Assembly: GCF_000143415.4 (NCBI RefSeq)
Contig: NW_003314340.1
Coordinates: 490,161 to 554,160, forward strand
Direction of reading: 5' to 3'
Source: Selaginella moellendorffii
Lineage: Eukaryota; Streptophyta; Lycopodiopsida; Selaginellales; Selaginellaceae
Length of the DNA stretch: 64,000 nt
Part shown: in pieces, positions 22,583-31,436 of the stretch
How positions within the stretch are numbered: position 1 is the first letter of the stretch
Layout of the letters: each line of letters begins with the position of its first letter
Position numbers and translations under genes: made by a program
The notes under the pieces: generated by a model
What the model was told of the DNA's origin: nothing
What the model saw: only the letters and a program-made list of their open reading frames with translations
Database searches by the model: none

Positions 22583-24092
22583 TCATGACCCAGGCGCTAC
22601 TTCTTCCTCGTTTCTCTGGATGGCAGCAATCTTAGCTCTGGACGAGTCCCCTTGGCCATCATCTGGAAAGAAAACCAATGAAGTTAGTCACTACTGCTTG
22701 ATCGAAGAGAAAGAGAAATCCTGGAAACCAAAGCTAGAAGTTGGAAACCAAAGTGAGTGTACTACTACCTGCGACAATCCTGCTTCTCTTGCGTGACATC
22801 CGCTTGACAAGCCCCTCGTAGAGCTCGACGAGGAGCTTGGGATCCTTCTCCGCGTACATGCTGTAGTCCCCGAACGTCGGCAACACTTGCATGTCCATGG
22901 AGGCCGTCCGGAGCACCGCGTCCTTGACAGTCTCCGAGTCATACTTTCGAGCCAGGTCCAAGAGGTTGATGGCGTTGTCCCGGGAGACGTTGCTGACTAG
23001 AAACTCCTCGCACACGGCCTTGAGGAGCTTGACGCCATATTTCTCTGCAGCACAGAAGAGAGACGCGGCATGTTTCTTGAGCACTTCGGGACACACTGTG
23101 GCGGTGTAGAAGAAGCGCACAAACGCTTCCAACACATCGTGCGAGAAGTCGTCGATTCGGACGACACCGCTTTGGGCTTCCTTCATTTGAGCACTAAACA
23201 TGGCCTTAAACACAGGTGACTTCCCCGCCTGCGCTAGAAACAGGCAGACAAACAAAAACCACAGGGGCGCTCACATGTGAAAAAACATGTGGGATTGAGA
23301 GCTTTTTGTTTGGCAAGGCTGCACTGCTGAGCATCTCTCTCACTCAAAAGCTTTAGAACAAAGCTTTCAAGGAACACACACACACACAAAAAAAAAAAAA
23401 AGAACTCGAAGCAAAAAACGTAGAAAACCTCTCATCCCGTTCTCTCTCACGCAAAAGGTTTAGAACAAAGCTTTCAGGGAAGGCAAAAGCAAACAACAAA
23501 CAACCAACACAAGAAAATGGAGACAAAAGCAAGAAGAAAAAATTCTCATCTCGTTCTAGTCCCAATTCTAACAAAGAAAAAGAGAAAAGTCCTTGCAAGC
23601 TAATCCACCCAGAAAAATGGTTTTTCCCGACTTCTAAAGGAAACAAAAACACAAAGAGCCGCAAAAATTCATTCCAGGAAGATCACGAAGAACAATCAAG
23701 CACGCATTACTATCAAAAGCCCAAGGAAACCAAAGGAAAGAAATAAACTAGATGCTAAGCTAGGGCTTGAGAGAAAGATCGCTTACCAGGATCGCCTTGT
23801 GCGCGCACACATCCGGCCCATCACACGCCTTGAGCGTCACATCCGACAGCGGCAAATCGAGGGTGTCCTGGTCCCAGGCGCGAAGGAATTCGGCCTGGCG
23901 CGCCACGGCTTGCAGGCGCCGCTCCTCGTCCCGGAGGCGCTGCTGCGCGGCTTGCAAGCTCCCCACCAGCGACTCCAGCCTGTGGATCCGGCCCCTGTGG
24001 CATCGATCACAATACGCGAACTCCACCGCGTAGGAGCGAAACTCGTACCCTGAGAGGAGCCTCTTGCAAAGCACGCATTCCACGCGAGGCAT
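22583..24092 (-). CDS. Zinc-finger/coiled-coil BTB-POZ domain protein
   Basis: Probably a substrate adaptor for CUL3 ubiquitin ligases. The ATG at 24092 opens a C4 zinc-ribbon-like motif (CVLCKRLLSGYEF, then CDRCHRG), followed by a coiled coil (SLVGSLQAAQQRLRDEERRL). The BTB core starts in exon 1 (DVTLKACDG and CAHKAIL) and is completed after a roughly 550-base intron by AGKSPVFKAMFSAQMKE and the conserved FVRFFYTATVCPEVLKKHA. A BACK-like helical part follows (SNVSRDNAINLLDLARKYDS). A short last exon (DGQGDSSRAKIAAIQRNEEE) ends in TGA at 22583. The layout resembles Arabidopsis BTB proteins with an N-terminal CxxC pair. The first intron is ten times longer than its neighbours' introns and contains AC and A runs. 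Confidence 0.85.
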
Positions 24093-24174
24093 ATTCCTCC
24101 TCTCTCCGTGTGCCCTAGAGGGAATTTTTTCTAAAAGATTTTTGGCGCCAAGGGCGTTTCGCGCGGGAACGGTT

Positions 24175-24186
24175 CGCCACGTGGCG
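24175..24186. promoter_or_regulatory. Perfect palindrome CGCCACGTGGCG with G-box/ABRE core
   Basis: A 12-base perfect palindrome centred on CACGTG lies in the 285-base gap between the divergent BTB and PEBP-like genes, about 83 bases from one start codon and 190 from the other. The CCACGTGGC form is a strong plant bZIP/ABRE-type site. Confidence 0.5.
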
Positions 24187-24331
24187 TGTTTGAAAACGTT
24201 AGAATTTAGGTTAGGACTAGATAAACAAAAGGGTACCATTAAGAAAGAAAAATTAGTCAAATAAAATTGAAAATAAAATCGAAAAGGTGCCAAAAAGGAA
24301 TACATAAACCCTATGTTAAAAGGTAAATCAC

Positions 24332-24340
24332 TATATAAAT
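24332..24340 (+). promoter_or_regulatory. TATA box of the PEBP-like gene
   Basis: TATATAAAT lies 38-46 bases before the ATG at 24378. The usual TATA-to-start spacing would place transcription start about 15 bases before the ATG, giving a very short leader. Few other genes in the window show such a clear TATA box, suggesting strong or inducible expression. Confidence 0.45.
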
Positions 24341-24377
24341 CTAGGTATCAAAGCGATCACAACACAACAAAGGATCA

Positions 24378-24968
24378 ATGAGGAAGCTTGTGGTAGTTGC
24401 TTTCTTGGCTATATTCTTTGCAGGAGCTACTTCTTCGCGATTGTTAGCGTCTACTCCACCACGATCTCCATCGCCAGGATCTCTAGCAGTGGAGAAATCG
24501 ATCTCTATAGCTGTTTCTTACACAGGAAAGGATACCTTCGCCGATGGAACCCTTTTGACGTGCCCGCAAACCGCGATTCATCCCAACGTTATGGTCCCCG
24601 GAGATGTTGATCCTGCACAGCTTTACTCCATCGTGATGATAGATAGGCGAGCTTCGCGGTCGATGTTTACATTGGCAGATCAATTCACGTACGTCCACTA
24701 TTGGATCGCCAACATCCCTGGATCAAAGGTTGACGCTGGCACCATTTTGGAGGAGTATATGAGGCCTGCACCCCACGATTTCATGCAGCACAAGTACGAG
24801 TTTATACTGTATAAGCAGCAAGGGCAGATCAATACGCCTCTCGCGGATAGATTCGTCAAGGACTGGGAAGCGGTCGCAAGCGCTTACAACCTTGGCAGCC
24901 CAGTAGCAACGACTTCCTTTGTCGCGCAGCTCACCCTAAACTTTAGAACGAGAATGTTCCAGTGTTAA
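24378..24968 (+). CDS. Secreted PEBP-like protein
   Basis: A single-exon gene for 196 residues. A signal peptide is clear (MRKLVVVAFLAIFFAGATSS). The fold signature of phosphatidylethanolamine-binding proteins follows: LYSIVMIDRRASRSM where the family has its ligand-site DPDxPS loop, then YVHYWIANIPGSKV, and HKYEFILYKQQ where the family has GIHRYVFLLFKQ. The body length (about 175 residues) matches PEBP. The ligand-site aspartate/proline loop and the GIHR motif are altered, and plant FT/TFL1/MFT proteins lack signal peptides, so this is an extracellular divergent branch. Its partner and ligand are unknown. TAA is at 24966-24968. Confidence 0.8.
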   Translation: MRKLVVVAFLAIFFAGATSSRLLASTPPRSPSPGSLAVEKSISIAVSYTGKDTFADGTLLTCPQTAIHPNVMVPGDVDPAQLYSIVMIDRRASRSMFTLADQFTYVHYWIANIPGSKVDAGTILEEYMRPAPHDFMQHKYEFILYKQQGQINTPLADRFVKDWEAVASAYNLGSPVATTSFVAQLTLNFRTRMFQC

Positions 24969-25118
24969 ACAGGTGGCTTCTTTGAATCATTGCGTGTTGT
25001 TCGAAACTAGAGAAAAGAGATTCAACTATTGTTAGAACAAGATCGTCCCAATGTTATAAAGGTGGCGAGATTATAGGTTTGAATTAAGAGAGAACGAAAA
25101 TAGAGAAAAGAGATACGA

Positions 25119-26664
25119 TTACAGTTTAGAGTGGTGTATGGTGTTGTTTCTCAAGAACACTGTCCCGGATAGGACGACTTTGCCTCTCTCTTTAACTTTG
25201 CACTTGAAGGAGATCCTGAAAGAAGACGCAAGCGTTACGGGGATGGTCTAGAAACGATTGCGGGCGCTTACTGCGAGCTCTCGCCTTGTTCTTTCTTCAT
25301 CAATGTTACGAGCGTTTCGCCCGGATAGACGTGGTGCAGGAACCTGGAGCTGATCGTCGCAATTCTCGTCGGATCGCCGTCGCAGCAGCACCGAATTATA
25401 GCTCGCACGGCATAGCCAAGCGTGCAAAGCCCATGAAGAATGGGACGCTGGAAGCTGTGTTTTTAAATCCCGTCACAGACGTCATTCGCAAGAACAACGC
25501 TTACCCCGCATCTGCGGCGAACTTTGGGTCCGAATGCAAGGGATTCATGTCTCCTGAAAGACGGTAAAGTAACGCCTACATCACGGACGAGTAACTTTTA
25601 CGCTCTAAAAGGAAAAACAAAAAATTAAAATTAATCTCTCGTTACCTGGTTCGGCCTGATTTGATCTTCAAACTCGAAGTCTGGAGGAGTTGCGTCGAAT
25701 TCTTTCTCATTGAAACTGATGGCTGGAAACTGCGACGATGTTCGCGACGAGAAGGAGAACGGGCTTCCAGGACCTGCCGAGAATCCGCCAGCACCGCGTA
25801 AAAATGCCAAAGTCCTGCAAAATTGTTGACTTAGCGCTAGGCCTACTCTCCAATTGTACAAAAGCTACAACACCTTTGCAGACATAGCAGTTCCCCGGTA
25901 TCGATGTCTCGGTGCAAGAGTTCCATTTCAATTAACGCGGCTTTCCCTAGAAAAGTGACGCTCGGGCCTATCATTTTTGCGCATGAAAAACGAAACAGTC
26001 GTACCTTTGTCGTGAAGACCCGAAATTCGTTTGCTGCTACGAACCTGAGATAGAGACACTCGGACATGAAGGAAAAAAGAGAAAGGAGAAACCTTACCCG
26101 TGCACTCGTTGGAAGAGGTTTGTAAATCTCCACATACTGTTCACCGTGCAACAGTAGCTTCGGATCAAAGCTGCAAATTATATACATTTTTTTCCAGGCT
26201 AAAGTCAATGAAAACGAGAGATGGAACTTACAACTTACTTGAGGCCGCGAATATCACCAAAAGTTCCCACAAGCCTGTTATTGAAAAGTACTGAAAACGT
26301 GGGAAGAACCTACGCATGATAACCTCTAATTGTCAATGAGAAGAAGAAAAAAACTTCCCTTGCCTTGATAAACTTCTGGCCATTCGGATGATAGACATAG
26401 GAAAGCTCCACGGGATCAATCGGATCTACCGCCGCCGCGCCGACGCCTAACGCATAGAGCGCCACATCCCTGACCCAACGAACAACGAAATTTAGGAGAA
26501 AGAAGCGCGATTTCGTCATACTTCTCGGTGTAGCTCAGATCATCCTGCCAAGGACGCGATCAGACAAAATTCTGGTGAAATTTCAGCTGGAATACCTCTG
26601 GAAATCGATGCGTGAGTACCTCCTCGGCCACAATCGGGGGTATCGGCTGTCGCCGCTCCTCCAT
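25119..26664 (-). CDS. ECH2: Peroxisomal enoyl-CoA hydratase 2 (MaoC/hot-dog)
   Basis: Converts 2E-enoyl-CoA to 3R-hydroxyacyl-CoA in peroxisomal breakdown of unsaturated fatty acids. The ATG at 26664 opens MEERRQPIPPIVAEEVL. Short exons follow with the first hot-dog half (PVELSYVYHPNGQKFIKVLP, LLLHGEQYVEIYKPLP, KGAALIEME-like and LLCLQRCCSFC). The second half carries the hydratase-2 signature YRLSGDMNPLHSDPKFAADA with its catalytic Asp/His, then RPILHGLCTLGYAVRA-like residues. The last exon reads CKVKERGKVVLSGTVFLRNN and ends HHSKL, a perfect PTS1 peroxisomal targeting signal, with TAA at 25119. Order, length (about 300 residues) and targeting all match plant ECH2. Confidence 0.92.
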
Positions 26665-27185
26665 GCCTATCACACAGGACCACGATAAAAAATTAGGGCT
26701 CTAGCGAGTCAAATGACCGGGTCTTGACTCATTTTGACTCAGTCAGCGATGGTAAATGAGAAAGCCACTAGATCTTTCTTTTAATCGCGTGAGAGAAACG
26801 TTGTCAAACGCAAACGCGCGTGCACGTACTTTCACCGTGTGTAACCGCACACTGCCAAAGAGTTAAAACAAGTAGAAACTTCTCCTATGAAAGGAAGAGG
26901 AACCTAACGCAAATTAAAATTCGCCAAAGTCCATTTTGCCCGCGCCTTGACGAAATTGCGCCTTCTTTTTCTCTCCACTCGTTCCGGGGTCGGCATTTAA
27001 CCACAGTGATTCCCGTCCTTTCATCTTCCATTCCCCCATATTCACGATTCCCTCGTCGCGCGATCGATCGGTTCTAGTTAGCGCAGCGCTAGTTTCGTGT
27101 TAGATTCTTCACGCATTCCATCCATCATCCATCACTCGATCGATCAGTGGGCAAATAGGGTGGAATTGATCGAATTCTTGCAGCA
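26665..27185. promoter_or_regulatory. Divergent intergenic region, ECH2 / NHL
   Basis: 521 bases lie between the two head-to-head start codons. The ECH2-proximal side contains clustered TGACT/GACTCA motifs (26705-26745), which resemble W-box or bZIP cores. No other gene is visible. Confidence 0.35.
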
Positions 27186-27923
27186 ATGACGGATCGAATC
27201 CATCCCGCGGCATCGCCCTCCGCCCCGATCCTCGAGGAATCCAAGCGTCTCAATGGAGCGTACCAGCAGAAGATCCCCGATCAGCTCTTCCCGCCCCATC
27301 CCGCCGCCTACGTCCCGCCGGCAAGGCGGCGATCGCGCCGCTGCTGTGGCGGCCTCTGCCGCTGTCTCTGCTGGCTGCTCGCCCTCTTCGTCATCATCGT
27401 GATCCTCCTGGGCATCACCGCGCTCGTCTTCTGGCTCGTCATCCGCCCCGTGCGATCGCCCAGCTACAACGTCCAGGACGTGTCACCGGTGTTCACGATC
27501 TCCACCGATTCCAATCCGCCGCTGCTGGATGCCATCGTCTCCTTCACGGTGCGCGCCGAGAACCCAAACCGGAGGATCGGGATCTACTACGACCGGGTCG
27601 CGATCTACCTCTACTACGCGGGATTGCAAGTCGGGGAGAGCTCCATCGATCCGTTCTACCAGGGCCACCGCGATGTCAGGTTCCTGAGGAGCAATCTCAC
27701 CACCACGGATCTGCCCCTAACCCAGGAGCTGGCGACGAGCTTGAGGAACGATATCGCCCAGAATCGCGTCCCTCTGGACGTTCGCGTGAGGGTCAAGGCT
27801 AGGGTCAAGATCGGCGCGCTAAAGTCGCCGCGAGTCAAGGTGAGGAGCCACTGCAGTGTTGTTGTCCGCCCAGACGGGGCGGGGCTCTTGGAAAGGAATT
27901 GCAGGGTGAGAGTGCGACTCTAG
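27186..27923 (+). CDS. NDR1/HIN1-like (LEA_2 domain) membrane protein
   Basis: A single-exon gene for 245 residues. The cytosolic N-terminus ends in a Cys/Arg-rich juxtamembrane patch (RRRSRRCCGGLCRCLC), then one membrane span (LLALFVIIVILLGITALVFW, about residues 64-84). An extracellular LEA_2 domain follows, with the NHL hallmarks NPNRRIGIYYDRVAIYLYY and a GHRDVRFLRSNLTTTDLPL-type segment. NHL proteins sit in the plasma membrane and are linked to immunity and dehydration responses. The patch of cysteines may be S-acylated. TAG ends the frame at 27923. Length and topology are typical. Confidence 0.9.
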   Translation: MTDRIHPAASPSAPILEESKRLNGAYQQKIPDQLFPPHPAAYVPPARRRSRRCCGGLCRCLCWLLALFVIIVILLGITALVFWLVIRPVRSPSYNVQDVSPVFTISTDSNPPLLDAIVSFTVRAENPNRRIGIYYDRVAIYLYYAGLQVGESSIDPFYQGHRDVRFLRSNLTTTDLPLTQELATSLRNDIAQNRVPLDVRVRVKARVKIGALKSPRVKVRSHCSVVVRPDGAGLLERNCRVRVRL

Positions 27924-28590
27924 AGGAAGAACGCCCTGCAGTATATACTCGCGCTTGTTCATTTCCGTAAAAAAAAACATTCTTTTGCATTTGTTTAATT
28001 CTTTTTTAGCCTTTATTTTTCAATAAAGTTCAGAATTTAGGAGAGGTTTGGAAAAGATCAAAGAAATAAATCCACTGGGAATAATTTGATTTTTGAAGAT
28101 CAAGATTGGTAGAAATCAAAGAAAATAATTTGTTTTGCTTAGTAGTAGCAAGGCTTGGTTTGCTTTAATAATACAATTACTATCTTGATAAACTTTTGAA
28201 TATTTTATAACATATTTTTTCCTTAGAATTTTCTTAGTGTAAAATGTTTTTAAACCAAATGCTATTCTGATTAGAGAACAAAAGAAAAATTCCAAGCATT
28301 CACATGCATGCAAGAAACCTTCACAAATAAATGACAAGTTCTTAAAGATTATATTTCCTCTTTGATCCATAAAGTTGTAGTTGTCTGCAAGATAAAGGTT
28401 CAAGTAATTCTAGTCAGAGGTAAGCATTGGAATAATTGGTCAAGTTGCAAGGTTATGGAGCTATTCTCTTATCGACAACAACTAGAAATTAACTAACTAG
28501 GCAATGTAGTATAAGGTGCCATACTCCTCGACTGTCAGCACAATCTTATTGACATTCATTGTGGCCCTCTAGCTGCTAAGGAAAATGTGT
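27924..28590. other. AT-rich intergenic stretch, nothing recognised
   Basis: This contains the likely NHL 3' UTR (an AATAAA at 28022-28027) followed by low-GC sequence without coding resemblance. Confidence 0.4.
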
Positions 28591-28619
28591 TTAGATCTTA
28601 TTTTTTCCTCTTTAAACAC

Positions 28620-29092
28620 ACAGGAGCGAAAGGCAAGAAACGAACTCCAAATCCAAAACAGACGCATCGCACGCAAGGAATCGCAGCTCCGCGAACTAAC
28701 TGCCAAGCTCTTGACCCTGGAGGTTTGCTTCTATGTGCTAGCGAGTCTCTATGTCATGTTACTCTCCAGTAATGCCAAAGAGAAGCCCGTCACTCGTCAC
28801 TCGCACGCTACCAAACTTTTATTTTTCTTCTAGCTCGGGATTGTGTTTAGGCAATCGCTATCGATCAGCAAAGACAAGGCTATCCTTTGGTGAGGTCGTG
28901 GTTTTCCATACATTCCTTTAATCGCATCTATGGTCGAGAGCCTCCACAGGTCCAACGCTCATCTCAATGCTGGACGAGGCGCTCTGAATGGTGGAGAGGC
29001 TGTCCTGCTGGAAACTCAAGGCACCCAGCTCCTGCGCGACGAAGCCTCTCGAGACGAGGCCTGGACGCCGGCCTTCTCTGCCGAGGATTAAA
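28620..29092 (+). pseudogene. Coiled-coil gene fragment, unidentified
   Basis: Plus-strand pieces look coding. ERKARNELQIQNRRIARKES and QLRELTAKLLTLE form a charged heptad-like segment ending at a GT donor near 28721. A segment near 28930-29090 reads VESLHRSNAHLNAGRGALNG, then LLRDEASRDEAWTPAFSAED and a stop. The pieces are separated by stops and no upstream or downstream exons are apparent. It may be the tail of a coiled-coil or kinesin-like protein, but I cannot name a family. Confidence 0.3.
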
Positions 29093-29099
29093 AGTTGCG

Positions 29100-31230
29100 A
29101 CACGACATAAGTTTACCTTATATTCCATTTTAGATTCTTTTTTATTTGAAGTGCGAGGCAACTCATGATTAGTAGCACCTCTTGGCCCGTGGTTTGAGGA
29201 ATAGAGCAGCACTTGGATTGCCTTAGGAACTGTGAGAAGGCTCAAAAATTTTGGAACCAATTGAGCAATCAAATGTGGCACAGTAGATTTAGTGTTTCTA
29301 ACTCAACAACCTACTATAGCATGATTCAGTTTTTTCTTCGACTCCACGTACAACTATCATGTCGACCAAGTAGGGGCAGCCTTGCTCAATAGCAAGCAAA
29401 GAAAAACAACAAGAGGTTCTCTCATGAAGCAAGCTTGTTTGTCTTGCTTGAGTAGCTCATATCGCTAGAACTTGATACTAGAAATGTCCTCCCTCAACAA
29501 TTGTAAGTCCTCTTGTATTTGAGAAACAAGATGATTAGCATTTTCACATCTTGCAAATCTGTAGTCATTGGTATTCAAAATGACTCATAACAATATTTCT
29601 ATCTAGATCTCTGCAAGAACTCGAGAAGAACACACCTTGGCTTCCTTATGCTTGGCATTTCACTCAACAAGACCAGAAAAGAATTGATCTCTTTTAGTGT
29701 TTAACTCACTACCAACTTGCTTCACAATTCAAATTAATCAGTTATTGTTCTCATGGCGATTAAAGGCTTCGTATGTACGCAGCTTTATGCAGCTTGGGAG
29801 CCTAGAAGATCACTTACATAGCTTGTATATTGTTTCCTACATATAAAACTAAGTAAGCGTTACATGCAGACGTGCTAGCCAGAATTGTTGGGTTGGAATG
29901 CAAAGATGAAAATACAAGAGCTCCCAAAGGACTAAAGCACTTGTGTGCCAAAGAAAATCCTCCAGTTATTTATTGGAATTTCAAATCTTACTCAAAAAGA
30001 ATATCATCCCAAGCTTTCAAATATTGGTCTTGCAAAGCTGAGTCCAATCACACGCAAAACACACGTTTGAACCTATGTAGTGCCAACTTATGGATATTGT
30101 GCACCCAAGTATCCCATGATAGGACTTAAGTTGGAGATTTGGAGCTGTTCTTTTGGAGCTAATTATTGGACGGGAGGATTTAGAAAAAATCTTGTTGCCT
30201 GAATAAGCTTATATGCTCCTTTTTTTCCTTCTTCCATACATAAATGTTTAGGCTAAAGCTTTAGCCAGTTCGCAAATGGACAAACAAGGAACTCAGCATT
30301 GATTTTATCGAGATTGCATGTTATGGGGGAAGCATGTTCACATCATGCTTGATGTCGGCTGTGATGTCTTGGAGGTTTTTTGTTTGATAAGTATTCATTT
30401 ACTCCATAAGACGAACACAAAGCCGAAATTAAGTGGAATTTCAGTAATTCTTGTAGTATATATATGATTATGTGGCATGTAAATGGTATGCATTTATTTT
30501 TTTAGCACTCCAATGGACAAAAACAAACCAAAAGATGTACAAATGTGGAATCACCTTTATCATCACGAGTAACTAATAATATGTATTGATTGTTAAAAAT
30601 CTATTTGTACGTTTTTTTCAATTGCTCTAAGAGAACTTCTCGTCACCTCAAATCTACATAGATCAATTTGAGGATGGATTTTCTTGTTGTAACTTAAAAG
30701 AAGTATCTCTCTATAATTACAGCATAAATCTGTTTCTTGCCAAGTTTGATTTTCTTCATGCACTTCAATGTAGGTTAAATGGGAATGAAGAAAAGAGTAG
30801 AAGCAACTGGTCATCAAGGCCTGGAAGTACTTTGATTTTATCTTTTGTTTTCTATTGTTTTCACACAAGATTTTGGCTTTTGGCACTAGAAAATTCCTAG
30901 AGCCTAGACTTCAACTCAGTATAATTCCAGTGTTCTCCAAGTAAACAACCCTTGTACCTAGAGAGTTCTGAACGATCTGTGCAAAGAAGTTTGATAAACA
31001 GCAAAGAAGCATATGAACCAAACCAAACACGAAATATCAAAAAGAAGGAAGAAAAACTGATCATGTAAGAACAACAACGTGAAATAAGGCCAAAACATTG
31101 GAGGAAGAAACAAGGGGAAAGCCCAAGGAAAGAAGATTTCACTTATACCAGATCGAATGAGTTCTATCCCACTAAACACGGCGAAGGTCAAACAGTGAAA
31201 CCATTTCAGCTCGGCATGTGCATCTGGTCA
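29100..31230. other. AT-rich, gene-poor stretch
   Basis: I find no coding segment with family resemblance and no clear terminal repeats. Short open frames (for example about 29872-30129 on the plus strand and 30593-31142 on the minus strand) have the AT-biased composition of chance frames or of decayed transposon sequence. Confidence 0.4.
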
Positions 31231-31436
31231 TACGAATCGAGCAGAAATACTGCGACTCTTGAGCGCCTTCTCTGACTATGGCTTGCAAAATCATCACGCC
31301 GATTCTTTTCTCTCCACTTTGCTTTGCAGACCCAATCAGCAGGATGGGTGGTTCGCTTCCGAAGTGGAGTAGAACGAAAGCAATCCTAGATTCGCGAGCT
31401 CGAAATCCATTTTTATAGTAACGGTGCCCTATTATA

